From Allobosea sp. (lineage in GTDB: Bacteria; Pseudomonadota; Alphaproteobacteria; Rhizobiales; Beijerinckiaceae): 64,000 nucleotides of DNA. Shown piece by piece: positions 1 to 10,200 of the stretch. Position 1 is the stretch's first letter. The number at the start of each line of letters is the position of its first letter. Under the pieces are notes generated by a model. It made no database searches. It was not told where the DNA came from and worked only from the letters and a program-made list of their open reading frames with translations. The stretch spans positions 1 to 64,000 of the forward strand of contig NZ_JAUYTP010000031.1 in the NCBI RefSeq assembly GCF_030695125.1. Reading direction: 5' to 3'. Position numbers and translations under genes: made by a program.

Positions 1-216
1 TTCGAGGGCGTCTCCGTCACCGGCATCCCCGTCCACACGCTGGTGCGCGGCCGCTTCGTCCAGCGCGACCGCCAGCTCGTGCCCGAGACGAGCGGCTGGG
101 GCCGGCAGGTCACCGCCATCCAGGCCATGCCGACACCCACCATCCGCAACGCCGACCAGACGCTGGCCGCCTGTTTGCAAGGGCCGGCCGGCAGCGCCAA
201 GGGAGCGGCATCGTGA
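1..216 (+). CDS. C-terminal end of a dihydroorotase/hydantoinase-family amidohydrolase (5' cut by window)
   Basis: Only the last 71 residues are present; frame 1 is open from the first base to the TGA at 214-216. The segment starting FEGVSVTGIPVHTLVRGRF matches the closing strand of cyclic amidohydrolases (allantoinase, dihydroorotase, hydantoinase), and lines up with the C-terminus of the complete paralogue at 5667-7022 (PFEGRETQGRAAMTFVRG). The metal-binding part lies outside the window, so substrate cannot be judged. The stop overlaps the GTG start of the following ABC ATPase by four bases (GTGA), so it belongs to the same operon. Seen: C-terminal motif and overlap; inferred: hydrolase function. 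Confidence 0.7.
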   Translation, partial: FEGVSVTGIPVHTLVRGRFVQRDRQLVPETSGWGRQVTAIQAMPTPTIRNADQTLAACLQGPAGSAKGAAS

Positions 217-1082
217 ACATGGGCATCACCGACATCCGGCCGGTCGAAACCGGGCCGGCCTCGACCTTCATCGAGTTCGAGCAAGCCTCGATCACCTATG
301 GCCGCGGGCCCAAGGCGATCCAGGCGCTTGCGCCGACCTCGCTGAAGATCGCCGAGGGGGAATTCGTTGCGTTGGTCGGCCCCTCGGGCTGCGGCAAGTC
401 GACGATCCTGAAGATGGTCGGCGAATTGCTGGCCCCCTCGACGGGCCACGTCTTCGTCTCCGGCCGCGAAATCGGCGCGACGCCGATCCGCATCGGCATG
501 GCCTACCAGAACCCGACACTGCTGCCCTGGCTCAACATCCGCGACAACGTCATGCTGCCGCTCAAGATCGTGCCGCCCTTCCGGCAGGGCTACCGGTCCA
601 AGCGCAAGACCGAGTACCGCGACCGGGTCGAGGCGCTGCTGGCGCAGGTCGGGCTGGGCGGCTTCGGCGACAAATATCCCTGGCAGCTCTCCGGCGGCAT
701 GATGCAGCGCGCCAATCTCTGCCGCGCCTTGATCCACGATCCCGACCTCCTGCTGCTGGACGAGCCCTTCGGCGCGCTCGACCAGTTCACCCGCGAGGAG
801 CTCTGGGCGATCATGCAGGACCTCTGGCTCTCCAAGAAGCTCACCGTGCTTTTGGTCACGCACGACCTCAAGGAGGCCGCCTATCTCGCCGACCGCATCT
901 GCGTGATGAGCGCGAGGCCCGGCCGCATCCTCGACGATTCACCTGTCGCGCTGGCGCGGCCACGCACCATCGACATGACCTTCGAACCGGATTTCGTGGC
1001 GCTGAACCAGCGCCTGCGGGCGATGATCGTCGGCGCGCGGGGCGGCACCGGCATCGTCAACCACGCGCCCGGCGCGGCGTGA
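213..1082 (+). CDS. ABC transporter ATP-binding protein, nitrate/sulfonate/taurine (SsuB/TauB) type
   Basis: 289-residue cytoplasmic ATPase that would energise import by the permease at 1279 and the binding protein at 2094. Walker A GPSGCGKST at residues 56-64, Q-loop MAYQNPTLLPW, signature LSGGMMQR and Walker B LLLLDEPFGALD followed by the switch histidine in LLVTHD are all present. The pattern is that of the SsuB/TauB/ThiZ group. The GTG start at 213 overlaps the previous stop; an ATG two codons later (219) is an alternative. A 196-bp gap with a palindromic repeat separates it from the permease. Substrate is not shown by the sequence; amidohydrolase neighbours suggest a heterocycle or cyclic amide. 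Confidence 0.9.
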   Translation: MNMGITDIRPVETGPASTFIEFEQASITYGRGPKAIQALAPTSLKIAEGEFVALVGPSGCGKSTILKMVGELLAPSTGHVFVSGREIGATPIRIGMAYQNPTLLPWLNIRDNVMLPLKIVPPFRQGYRSKRKTEYRDRVEALLAQVGLGGFGDKYPWQLSGGMMQRANLCRALIHDPDLLLLDEPFGALDQFTREELWAIMQDLWLSKKLTVLLVTHDLKEAAYLADRICVMSARPGRILDDSPVALARPRTIDMTFEPDFVALNQRLRAMIVGARGGTGIVNHAPGAA

Positions 1083-1117
1083 GGATCGTCCAGATGCAGC
1101 GCTCGTCACACCCTCCT

Positions 1118-1231
1118 CGTCATCCCGGACAAGCGGCGAAGCCGCGTCGATCCGGGATCCATTCCGGAGCCTTGCCGATTGAGGTTCAGGAATGGATCCC
1201 GGGTCTCGGCTTCGATCCGCCCAGGATGACG
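1118..1231. repeat. Long imperfect palindromic intergenic repeat
   Basis: Two arms of roughly 50 bases are inverted copies: the left arm begins CGTCATCCCGGACAAGCGGC and the right arm ends CCAGGATGACGG, with matching inner blocks GATCCGGGATCCATTCC and GGAATGGATCCCGGGTC. The pairing runs nearly the full length, so the transcript would fold into a long hairpin between the ATPase and permease genes of one operon. Elements starting GTCATCCCGG are, from memory, a common dispersed intergenic repeat in Hyphomicrobiales. No second copy was noticed in this window. Confidence 0.8.
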
Positions 1232-1278
1232 GCGCTTGGCAGATGCTTCGTTGGGATACGCATAAGGGGAAACCTCTG

Positions 1279-2061
1279 ATGGAACGTCTCGGCGAGATCA
1301 TCCGCGAGAAGGGCGCCTCGACGGCGCTCATCATCGGCGTCTTCCTGTTCTGGGAGCTGTTCTGCCTGATGGCGGGCATCTCCGACATCCTGCTGCCGCG
1401 CCCGACGCAGATCATCGCGGCGCTGATCCAGTACTGGCCGGCGATCTGGCCGCACACCTGGCAGACGCTCTACACCACGATCGTGGGCTTCAGCATCGGT
1501 GTCGTCATCGGCCTTTTGCTGGGCATCCTGATCGGCTCTTCCAAGCTCGCCTACGACACGGCCTACCCTCTGCTCGTCGGCTTCTCGTCGATCCCCAAGG
1601 TCGCGGTCGTGCCGATCTTCGTGCTCTGGTACGGCGCCGGCACGGTCCCGGCGATCCTGACCGCGATGATCATCTGCATCTTCCCGATCGTGGTGAACGT
1701 CGCGACCGGCATCGCCACCGTCGAGCCCGAGCTGGAAGACGTGATGAAGACGTTGAAGGCGTCGAAGACGGACATCCTCTGGAATGTCAGCCTGCCGCGC
1801 GCCATGCCGTATTTCTTCGCGGCGCTGAAGGTCGCGATCACGCTCGCCTTCGTCGGCTCGGTGGTGGCGGAGACGGTCGCCTCCAACCGCGGCATCGGCA
1901 ACATGATGATGATCGCCTCGTCGAGCTTCAACGTGCCGCTCGTCTTCGCCGGTCTGTTCGTCCTCGCGGGCCTGGGTGTCTCGCTCTACGTGCTGTTCTC
2001 GCTGATCGAACGGCGCGTCACCGGCTGGGCCCATCGCAAGACCGATCTCGCCTCCGCCTGA
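1279..2061 (+). CDS. ABC transporter permease, SsuC/TauC type
   Basis: 260-residue inner-membrane permease (binding-protein-dependent transport superfamily) with about six hydrophobic segments. The EAA-loop region ([23 protein letters not shown]) is where the ATPase docks. I chose ATG 1279, preceded by AAGGGG, rather than an upstream in-frame ATG at 1192, because that one lies inside the palindromic repeat and the added residues look non-coding. It partners with the ATPase at 213 and the binding protein at 2094. It ends 32 bases before the binding-protein gene. Confidence 0.9.
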   Translation: MERLGEIIREKGASTALIIGVFLFWELFCLMAGISDILLPRPTQIIAALIQYWPAIWPHTWQTLYTTIVGFSIGVVIGLLLGILIGSSKLAYDTAYPLLVGFSSIPKVAVVPIFVLWYGAGTVPAILTAMIICIFPIVVNVATGIATVEPELEDVMKTLKASKTDILWNVSLPRAMPYFFAALKVAITLAFVGSVVAETVASNRGIGNMMMIASSSFNVPLVFAGLFVLAGLGVSLYVLFSLIERRVTGWAHRKTDLASA

Positions 2062-2093
2062 CCTCCCCCACCCGCAGCCCGAAGGAGCCCGCC

Positions 2094-3137
2094 ATGCGTC
2101 GCCATTTCCTGAAAGCCACACTCGCCGCCGTGATGACCGCGAGCCTGGGCTTCGCCTTGCCCGCCCAGGCCCAGGCACCGACCAAGATCCGCTTCACGCT
2201 CGACTGGAAATACCAGGGCGTCCACTCCTGGTATTTCCATGCCAAGGAGAAGGGCTATTTCGCCGCCGAAGGGCTCGACGTCACGATCGACCAGGGCGAC
2301 GGCTCGGCTGCGACCGTGACCCGCATCATGGGCGGCGCCTATGACGCCGGCTTCGGCGACATGAACGCGATCATCCAGCAGTCCGTGAACAAGCCGGGTG
2401 AGCAGCCGGTGATGGTCTACATGATCTATAACAAGGCGCCCTTTGCGATCATTCACAAGGTCGATGGCCCGATCAAGACGCTGAAGGACCTCGAAGGCCG
2501 CAAGCTGACCTCGCCGGCGGGCTCGGCGACGCACCGGCTGTTCCCGATCTTCGCCAAGCTCAACGGCATCGACGCCAGCAAGGTCGAGGTCGTCAACATC
2601 ACGCCTTCCGTCCAGGAGATGATGATGGTGCAGGGCCAGGTCGATGGCGGCTTCGTCTTCACCGTGACCTCCTACATGAACCTGATCGGGATGAAGCAGA
2701 ACCCTGAGAAGGACTACAAATTCATCATGTATTCCGACCACGGCATCGAGTCCTACTCGAACGGCGTGATGGTCTCGCAGAAGCTGATCAAGGAGAACCC
2801 GAAGGCCGTCGCCGGCCTGGTCCGGGCCATCAACAAGGCGATGCTCGAACTCGCCGCCAACCCGGCCGAGGGCGGCAAGGTGATGAACCGCGTCGAGCCG
2901 ACGGTAAATGCCGAGATCGAGGCCCAGCGCATCGCCTTCACCTACAAGGCGCATATGCTGACACCCGAAACCGAAAAGCTCGGCGCCGGTGACGTCTCCG
3001 ATGCGCGGATGACCAAGGCGATCGCGCAGATCGGCGAGGCCTTCGAGCTCAAGAGCACGCCGAAGGTCGAGGACGTGTTCAACCGCTCCTTCCTGCCGCC
3101 GCTGGCCGAGCGCAAGATGCCCGCGCCCAAGAGCTGA
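2094..3137 (+). CDS. ABC transporter substrate-binding protein, NMT1/THI5-like
   Basis: 347-residue periplasmic binding protein with a classic signal peptide ([20 protein letters not shown], cleavage near AQA at about residue 27). The mature start [20 protein letters not shown] and the block [16 protein letters not shown] are the NMT1/THI5 signature also found in pyrimidine-precursor (ThiY) and sulfonate binders. GGCCCGAAGGAG-like bases just upstream supply a ribosome site. The family is known to bind small heterocycles, sulfonates or nitrate; with two or three amidohydrolases in the operon, a pyrimidine- or hydantoin-like ligand is an inference, not shown. Confidence 0.9.
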   Translation: MRRHFLKATLAAVMTASLGFALPAQAQAPTKIRFTLDWKYQGVHSWYFHAKEKGYFAAEGLDVTIDQGDGSAATVTRIMGGAYDAGFGDMNAIIQQSVNKPGEQPVMVYMIYNKAPFAIIHKVDGPIKTLKDLEGRKLTSPAGSATHRLFPIFAKLNGIDASKVEVVNITPSVQEMMMVQGQVDGGFVFTVTSYMNLIGMKQNPEKDYKFIMYSDHGIESYSNGVMVSQKLIKENPKAVAGLVRAINKAMLELAANPAEGGKVMNRVEPTVNAEIEAQRIAFTYKAHMLTPETEKLGAGDVSDARMTKAIAQIGEAFELKSTPKVEDVFNRSFLPPLAERKMPAPKS

Positions 3138-3232
3138 GCATCGCCGCCAAGCTCCCTTTGCGGAGCCTCGCCGGGCGCGCCACCGGGCGCCCGGCCCTTT
3201 CCCCGGCAGCATCGCGAACGGACGGGCCCGAC

Positions 3233-4225
3233 ATGATCGTGCTGAGCGAGGCCGACATCCGGGCCCTGATCCGCCCAACCGAGGCCGTGGCCCTGGCCGT
3301 GGAGGCCTTCAGGCTGACGGCCGCGGGCAGCGCTCTCGCCCTGCGCGGCGATCTGCGGGCCGAAGAGCCGCGTCGGGGCTGCCTGCTGCTGACCGGCAGC
3401 GCCGGGCCCGACAGCCTGTCGATCAAGAGCAATGTCCACGCCCAGCCCGAGACGCCCGATGCGCCACGCCGCTGGGCGAGCCTGCTCACCCTCTGGGACT
3501 GGCAGCGTGCAGAACCGCGCGCGCTGATCTCCGCCGGGCTGTTCAACGAGCACCGCACCGCGGCGGGCTTCGCCGCCGGCCTCGACCGGCTCGCCGCCCC
3601 CGACGCCACGACGGCCGCGATCTTCGGCGCCGGCCGCAGCGCTCCCCTCGCGGCGCTCTATCTCAAGATCGCGCGGCCCTCGCTGAAGCGCCTGTATCTG
3701 GTCGGTCGTTCGCCGCAGCGGCTGGCGGCCCTCGCAGCGAACCTGGCCGGCGAACCCGCTATGGCCGATGTCGAGCTGATCACCACCGCGACGCCGGCTG
3801 AAGCGGTCGCCGCAAGCGAGATCGTCGTCACCGTCACGACCTCCGAGGAACCCGTCTTCCCCGGCAAGGCCGCCCGACCGGGCGCCTGCATCGTGCTCGG
3901 CGGCGCCAACCGCCCGGGCGCGCGCGAGGCCGATGACGAGTTGATCCGGCGGGCCGACATCTATCTCGACGCCCGCGCGGACGCCTTCGCGAAGGCGGGC
4001 GATCTCGTCCAGTCAAAGGCCTCCGGCGCGCTCGACCCCGCCCGCATCCGCGCCGAGATCGGCGCGCTGCCGGGCGGCGCGCTGCCGTTCAGCCCCGGCG
4101 CCGACCTGACGGTCTTCAAGTCGATGGGCCTGCCGCTGCAGGACGTGCTGCTGGCGGAGGCCCTGGTGACGAAGGCGCTGGCCTGCGGCCTGGGCACGCC
4201 GGTCGACCTGCAGGGGGCGCCATGA
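3233..4225 (+). CDS. Ornithine cyclodeaminase / mu-crystallin family protein
   Basis: 330 residues if started at ATG 3233 (MIVLSEADIRALIRPTEAVA), the family's normal N-terminus; an upstream TTG at 3158 would add 25 unlikely residues. The Rossmann motif AAIFGAGRSAPLAALYL is a GxGxxxxxxxA NAD(P) site, and the segment ASEIVVTVTTSEEPVF is typical of the family. Members include ornithine cyclodeaminase, alanine and ketimine dehydrogenases, and NADPH-dependent imine reductases, so the exact reaction is open. Its ATG of the next gene overlaps its TGA (4222-4225), so translation is coupled to the amidohydrolase. Confidence 0.85.
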   Translation: MIVLSEADIRALIRPTEAVALAVEAFRLTAAGSALALRGDLRAEEPRRGCLLLTGSAGPDSLSIKSNVHAQPETPDAPRRWASLLTLWDWQRAEPRALISAGLFNEHRTAAGFAAGLDRLAAPDATTAAIFGAGRSAPLAALYLKIARPSLKRLYLVGRSPQRLAALAANLAGEPAMADVELITTATPAEAVAASEIVVTVTTSEEPVFPGKAARPGACIVLGGANRPGAREADDELIRRADIYLDARADAFAKAGDLVQSKASGALDPARIRAEIGALPGGALPFSPGADLTVFKSMGLPLQDVLLAEALVTKALACGLGTPVDLQGAP

Positions 4226-5670
4226 CCGAAGCGACGATCCTGATCCGCGGCGCGCGCATTCTGGCCGGCGCGCAGGCGGCGACGACGCCGATCGGCGACA
4301 TCCTGATCCGCGGCAACACCATCGTCGCGGTCGGCGAAGTGCCGCCGCAATCGCCGGGATCGATCGACCGCGAGATCGACGGGCGCGGCCTGCTCGCGGC
4401 GCCCGGCCTGATCAACGCGCATATGCATTCGCAGTCGTCGACGATGTCGGGCTTCGCCGACGGGCTGAGCCACCCGGCCTTCATGTGGCTGACGCAGGCC
4501 CATACCTCACGCCGCACGCCGCAGGAGATCCGGCTGGCGGTGCTGCTGTCGGCGGCACAGATGCTGACGACCGGCACGACCGCGCTGATCGACCATTTCC
4601 CCGGACAGCGCTTCAGCACCGCCGACATGGACGCCGTGCTCGCAGCCTGGGAGGAGACCGGCCTGCGCACGACGCTGGCCATGCGCTTCTTCGATGGGGT
4701 CTTTTCCGACATCATCCCCGCCGGCATCGAGGTGCCGGCCTCGGTCACGGCGCTGGTCAGCGGTTCCGGGCTGCTGGCGCCGCATCCGCTGGCCGAGCTG
4801 CGCGAGCAGATGCCTGACCTCATCACCCGCTGGCACGGCCGCTCGGGCCGCATCGGGCTCTGCCCCGCCCCCTCCAACCCGGACCGCTGCAGCGACGAGG
4901 CGCTGCTCTTCTGCGCCGAGCTGGCGCAGCGCCACGACCTGCCCATCCACACCCATCTGCTGGAGACGAAGGCCCAGGCGCGGATCGCGCGGGAGCGCTA
5001 TGGCGAGAGCACGGTGGCCCATCTCGAACGCCTCGGAATCCTCTCCGACCGCTGGTCCTGCGCCCATGCGATCTGGCTCGACGAGGCCGACATCGCCCTG
5101 ATGGCGCAGCGCCAGGCCATCGCCGTCCACAATCCCGAAAGCAATGCCCGCATCGGCACGGGGCGGATGCGGACGCCGGAGATGCTGGCGGCGGGCGTGC
5201 CGATCGCGCTGGGCACCGACGGCTCCGGCGCCAACGACAACCTCGTCATGCAGGAGGCGATGCGCGCCGCCGCGCTGCTGCACCGGTCCGACCTGCCCGA
5301 TCGGCGCCAATGGGTCAGCGCGCGCGATGCCTTGCGCATGGCGACGCTGGAGGGTGCTCGCGCGATCAGGCTGGCGGGGCAGCTGGGCGAGATCGCGCCG
5401 GGCCAGCTCGCCGACATCGTGCTCTACCGGCTCGACGCGCCCTGGTGGCGCCCGCTCAACGACGCCGCCTCGCAGCTCGTCTTCGCCGAGACCGGCGCCG
5501 CCGTGACGACTGCGATTGTCGATGGCCGCGTCGTGCTCGAGGATGGCAGGATCACGACCTTCGACGCCGAGGCCGCGCTCGCCGAGATCGAGGGCATGGA
5601 GGCAACCCTGCGCCTGCGCAACGCCGACCTGTTTGCCGCCGCCGATGCCATTGCGAGGGCCGTCCGATGA
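4222..5670 (+). CDS. Metal-dependent amidohydrolase, TRZ/ATZ (aminohydrolase) subfamily
   Basis: 482 residues. HxH metal motif in LINAHMHSQSS (His67, His69), second histidines in PIHTHLLETK (His243, His245), His282 in CAHAIWLDE and the catalytic aspartate in GTDGSGAND (Asp333) give the complete mononuclear deaminase/chlorohydrolase set. This subfamily deaminates guanine, cytosine, adenosine derivatives, or dechlorinates s-triazines; HTHLLET is typical of that group. Overlaps both neighbours by ATGA. In the operon it would act on the imported compound in the cytoplasm before or after the ring-opening hydrolase at 5667. Exact substrate cannot be read from sequence. Confidence 0.85.
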   Translation: MTEATILIRGARILAGAQAATTPIGDILIRGNTIVAVGEVPPQSPGSIDREIDGRGLLAAPGLINAHMHSQSSTMSGFADGLSHPAFMWLTQAHTSRRTPQEIRLAVLLSAAQMLTTGTTALIDHFPGQRFSTADMDAVLAAWEETGLRTTLAMRFFDGVFSDIIPAGIEVPASVTALVSGSGLLAPHPLAELREQMPDLITRWHGRSGRIGLCPAPSNPDRCSDEALLFCAELAQRHDLPIHTHLLETKAQARIARERYGESTVAHLERLGILSDRWSCAHAIWLDEADIALMAQRQAIAVHNPESNARIGTGRMRTPEMLAAGVPIALGTDGSGANDNLVMQEAMRAAALLHRSDLPDRRQWVSARDALRMATLEGARAIRLAGQLGEIAPGQLADIVLYRLDAPWWRPLNDAASQLVFAETGAAVTTAIVDGRVVLEDGRITTFDAEAALAEIEGMEATLRLRNADLFAAADAIARAVR

Positions 5671-7022
5671 GCACGATCGTCGATCTCGTCATCCGCGACG
5701 CGCTGCTTGTCACCCCCGACGCGAGCCGCCCCGGCGCGGTCGCGGTCGCGGGCGGCCGCATCGTCGCGATCGGTCGCAGCGAGGCGATGCCGGCTGCGCG
5801 GCGGGTCATCGACGCCGGCGGGCGGCCGCTCATCCCGGGCGCGCTCGATGTCCACACCCATGTCCGCGAGCCCGGCTTCTCGCACAAGGAGACCTGGGCG
5901 ACGGCCACCGCCGCGGCGGCGGTGGGCGGCGTCACCACGATCTTCGATATGCCCAATACCGACCCGCCGACGGCAAATGCCGCCGCGGTGCGGGAGAAGA
6001 TCGCCATCGCCGCCCCGCAGGCTCATGTCGATTTCGGCGTCTACGGCTATGTCGGCGAAACCAATCTCGCCGATCTGCAGTCGATGGCCGATGCCGGCGC
6101 CAGCGCCTTCAAGCTCTTCCTCGGCAGCGACAATCCGCTCGTCCCCTGCCCGAACGACGGCGCCGTGCTCGATGCGCTGGCGCTGATCCGGCAGACCGGC
6201 CTGCGCTGCACCGTCCATGCCGAGAACACGCCGATCCTGACCTGGCGCGGGGCGCAGATGAAGGCCGCCGGTCGCGACGACCTCGCCGCCCATCTCGCCC
6301 AGCATGCCGACATCGCCACCGTCGAGGCGGTGCAGCGGATCGCCTTGTTTGCGGAATGGACGGGCTGCAAGGTCCACATCGCCCATGAGAACTGCCGCCA
6401 CGCCTTGCCGGTGATCGCGGCGGCCAAGCGGCACGGCGTCGCCATCACCGCCGAGACCTGCCCGCACTATCTGTTGCTGAGCATGGACGACGCCGAGCGT
6501 GCCGGCGGCAACGCGCTGCGGGTCAAGCCGCCGGTGCGCGAAGCGGGCCATGCCGACGCGCTCTGGGCTGCCGTTCTCGACGGCACGATCGACATGATCT
6601 CGACCGACCATGCCCCGCATCCGGTTGAGGAAAAGCACCGCGCCTCGATCTGGGAGACCTCGCCGGGCTTCCCGGGCGTCGAGACCTCGATGCGCCTGAT
6701 GCTGACCGAGGTCGCCGCCGGGCGACTGACGCTGAAGCACTACGTCAAACTGGCCTGCGAGGCCCCGGCGCGCGCCTTCGGGCTCTGGCCGCGCAAGGGC
6801 GCCCTGCTGGTCGGCGCCGATGCCGATCTCGTCCTGCTCGATCTCGACCATCGCGCGCCGATCCGCGGCGCGACCTTCCAGTCCAAGGGCAAGGTCACGC
6901 CCTTCGAGGGGCGCGAAACCCAAGGCCGCGCCGCGATGACCTTTGTGCGCGGCACCTGCGTGGCGCAGGACGGGCAGGTCACCGCCCCTCCCGGCAGCGG
7001 CCAACATCTGCGGTTGCGCTGA
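5667..7022 (+). CDS. Dihydroorotase/allantoinase/hydantoinase-family cyclic amidohydrolase
   Basis: 451 residues from ATG 5667, which overlaps the previous TGA. DVHTHVREPGFSHKE (His63, His65), the carboxylated lysine in AFKLFLGS (Lys149), CTVHAEN (His184), VHIAH (His240) and STDHAPH (Asp314) form the binuclear metal site of ring-opening cyclic amidohydrolases. The DVHTHVREPG block is shared by allantoinase and type I dihydroorotase. No pyrimidine-biosynthesis genes sit nearby, so a catabolic role with the co-encoded transporter is more likely (inference). A second member of the same family ends at position 216, so the operon carries at least two paralogues. Confidence 0.85.
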   Translation: MSTIVDLVIRDALLVTPDASRPGAVAVAGGRIVAIGRSEAMPAARRVIDAGGRPLIPGALDVHTHVREPGFSHKETWATATAAAAVGGVTTIFDMPNTDPPTANAAAVREKIAIAAPQAHVDFGVYGYVGETNLADLQSMADAGASAFKLFLGSDNPLVPCPNDGAVLDALALIRQTGLRCTVHAENTPILTWRGAQMKAAGRDDLAAHLAQHADIATVEAVQRIALFAEWTGCKVHIAHENCRHALPVIAAAKRHGVAITAETCPHYLLLSMDDAERAGGNALRVKPPVREAGHADALWAAVLDGTIDMISTDHAPHPVEEKHRASIWETSPGFPGVETSMRLMLTEVAAGRLTLKHYVKLACEAPARAFGLWPRKGALLVGADADLVLLDLDHRAPIRGATFQSKGKVTPFEGRETQGRAAMTFVRGTCVAQDGQVTAPPGSGQHLRLR

Positions 7023-7124
7023 CGAGGACGGACCGCCGCCCCCTCACCGACATCATGGTCGAAGGGGCGCCCCTGCGAGAGGCTGGGAAAGAGGCCTGGT
7101 TCCCGCGACGCGGACAGAGGGCGT

Positions 7125-7991
7125 TCAGGCGAAGGCCTGTCGCGACACCTCGAAGAACGCCGCCACCGCCCCCCTCGGCCGCAGATCCGGGAGCGTGACG
7201 AGATACTCCCCCGCCGCCATCGCCGCCTCATCGACCGGCACGCCGCGCAGGCGCGGATCGCTGCCGCGCTCGCGGCTCAGCACGACCCCGAGGCCAAGGC
7301 CGGCAGCGACCGCCTCCTTGACCGCCTCTCGGCTGCCGAGCACCAGCGCCGGCGTGATTTCAACGCCGCGTGCGGCCATCCCGCGCTCGAAGAGGTGGCG
7401 CGTCATCGACCCCTCCTCCCTGAGAACGAAGCGCTCGCCGCCCAGTTCGGCCGGGTTCACGCTCGCGCTGTCCCACCAGCGATGGCCGGCCGGAACCAGG
7501 ATCTCGATGTGCTGGTCGACCAACTTTTCGCAGATGAAGCCATCTGCGGGAGCCGTCAGCGTCACGATCACGACATCGATGCGATGGTCGGAGAGCAGGC
7601 CCAGCAGGCGGCTGGAATTGTCGAAGCGGACGTCGAGGCGCAGGCCCGGATGAAGCGCTGAGAAGCGCTGCAGGATCGGCATCGCGATGAAGGGCGCACA
7701 GAGACCCAGCGCCAGATGGCCCGAGCGCAGCGCCCGTCCGCTCTCCATCCGCGCGCCGAGATCGTCGAGCGTCAGGATGGCCTCCCGGACCTTGGGCAGC
7801 AGGTCACGGCCGTCGCGGGTCAGTTCGACGCCGGTGCCGGTGCGCAGGAAGAGGCGTGCGCCAAACGCCTGCTCCAGCGCCTTCACATGCTGCGTGATGG
7901 CAGGCTGGCTGACGCCGAGCGCCTGGGCGGCGGCCGAGAAGCCGCCATGGGTGGCGATGGCGTGGAAGGCGCGGAGCTGGGCGAAATTCAC
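7125..7991 (-). CDS. LysR-family transcriptional regulator (next to phosphonate-type transporter)
   Basis: 288 residues. N-terminal winged helix-turn-helix (MNFAQLRAFHAIATHGGFSA, then AAAQALGVSQPAITQHVKAL) and a periplasmic-binding-protein-like effector domain from about residue 90. It is transcribed away from the 2-aminoethylphosphonate-type transporter starting at 8102, with a 110-bp shared intergenic region. LysR regulators usually control the divergent operon, so a phosphonate-responsive activator is a reasonable inference. The gene ends about 100 bases from the amidohydrolase stop at 7022 (convergent). Confidence 0.9.
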   Translation of the reverse strand: MNFAQLRAFHAIATHGGFSAAAQALGVSQPAITQHVKALEQAFGARLFLRTGTGVELTRDGRDLLPKVREAILTLDDLGARMESGRALRSGHLALGLCAPFIAMPILQRFSALHPGLRLDVRFDNSSRLLGLLSDHRIDVVIVTLTAPADGFICEKLVDQHIEILVPAGHRWWDSASVNPAELGGERFVLREEGSMTRHLFERGMAARGVEITPALVLGSREAVKEAVAAGLGLGVVLSRERGSDPRLRGVPVDEAAMAAGEYLVTLPDLRPRGAVAAFFEVSRQAFA

Positions 7992-8101
7992 GGCATGTCC
8001 TGTTTTTGAATAAGCCTGACTTCACATGACCGTCACAGACTTAAGCATAACTTATATGACCGTCGGCCCAAGCCGGCATCCGCATGCGTCTGGAGCACGT
8101 C
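7992..8101. promoter_or_regulatory. Divergent promoter region with repeated ATGACCGTC motif
   Basis: The spacer between the LysR gene and the transporter operon is the only AT-richer stretch here. It contains ATGACCGTC twice, at 8026-8034 and 8056-8064 (30 bp apart, about three helical turns), and the dyad-like run TTAAGCATAACTTAT at 8041-8055 between them. This arrangement fits LysR recognition and activation sites. Motifs are seen; assignment to the LysR protein is inference. Confidence 0.4.
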
Positions 8102-9060
8102 ATGGCCAATTCGACATCCGGTTTCATCGGTCTTGCCGCCGCCCTTGCGATGACGCTGTCAGGGAGCCTGGTCCAGGCGGCCGAAGTCGTCATCTACAAC
8201 GCCTCCGACAGCGTCAACTCCGCCCTCGTCGCGGCGTTCAAGGCCAAGCACCCGGGAATCGACGTCAAATTCGTGTCCGGCTCCACCGGGCCCATCACCG
8301 AGCGCGCCATCGCGGAGAAGGGCAATCCGCAGGCCGACGTCGTCTATCTCGTCAACAACGATGCACTGGAGCAGCTGAAACAGGCCGGCGTGTTCGAGCC
8401 CTATGCGCCCAAGGCCTCCAAAATCGCCGCCGATTTCCGCGAGCCCGACGGCTTCTACACCAAGCATTTCGCCACGACGATGTGCATGGTCGTCAACAAG
8501 GACCGGCTGGCGCAGAAGAAGCTGCCGATGCCCACCACCTGGGAAGACCTGATCAAACCGGTCTACGCCAAGGAGATCTCGCTGCCCTCGCCTTTGAAGT
8601 CCGGTACCGGCGGCGCCATCCTGACCACCTTCGTCGATGCCTTCGGCTGGCCCTTCGTCGAGAACCTCAACGAGAACGTCTATCAGTACGCCGATGGCGG
8701 CTCGGGCGGGGCGGAACTCGCCTCGGTCGGCGAGATCGCCATCGGCCTGTCCTTCGACACGACCTGCTACAAGCTCAAATCCGCCGGCCGGCCGGTCGAG
8801 ATCGTGTTCGGGCGCATCACGCCCAACATCACCGAGGGCGGCGGGCTCGTTGCGGGCGGACCGAACCCGAAGGAAGGCAAGATCTTCCTCGATTTCATGG
8901 CGAGCGACGACGCGGCCAAGGTGCTCGGCAAGGTCGTTGGTGCGACGGCGGTTCCCGGCCACGGCCTGGTCGATCTCAGCCAGATCACGCTCTGGAAAAT
9001 GCGCCGCCCCGTCGATGTGCCCGAGTTCCGCAAGGCCTTCGCCAGCCGGATCCTGAAGCA

Positions 9061-9064
<4 letters not shown>
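8102..9064 (+). CDS. Phosphonate (2-aminoethylphosphonate-type) ABC transporter substrate-binding protein
   Basis: 320 residues from ATG 8102, which has TGGAG six bases upstream; ATG 8084 is an in-frame alternative without a ribosome site. Signal peptide MANSTSGFIGLAAALAMTLS ends near QAAE. The mature part (VVIYNASDSVNSALVAAFK) is an extracellular solute-binding family 1 / iron(III)-type fold. The order binder, ATPase, fused permease, class III PLP enzyme matches clusters annotated as putative 2-aminoethylphosphonate transporters. The ligand is inferred from that context. Confidence 0.8.

Positions 9065-10196
<1,132 letters not shown>

Positions 10197-10200
<4 letters not shown>

Noticed and set aside
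2453-2662. Small antisense frames inside the binding-protein genes
   Set aside because: Shadows of the certain plus-strand gene, without ribosome sites or domain similarity.
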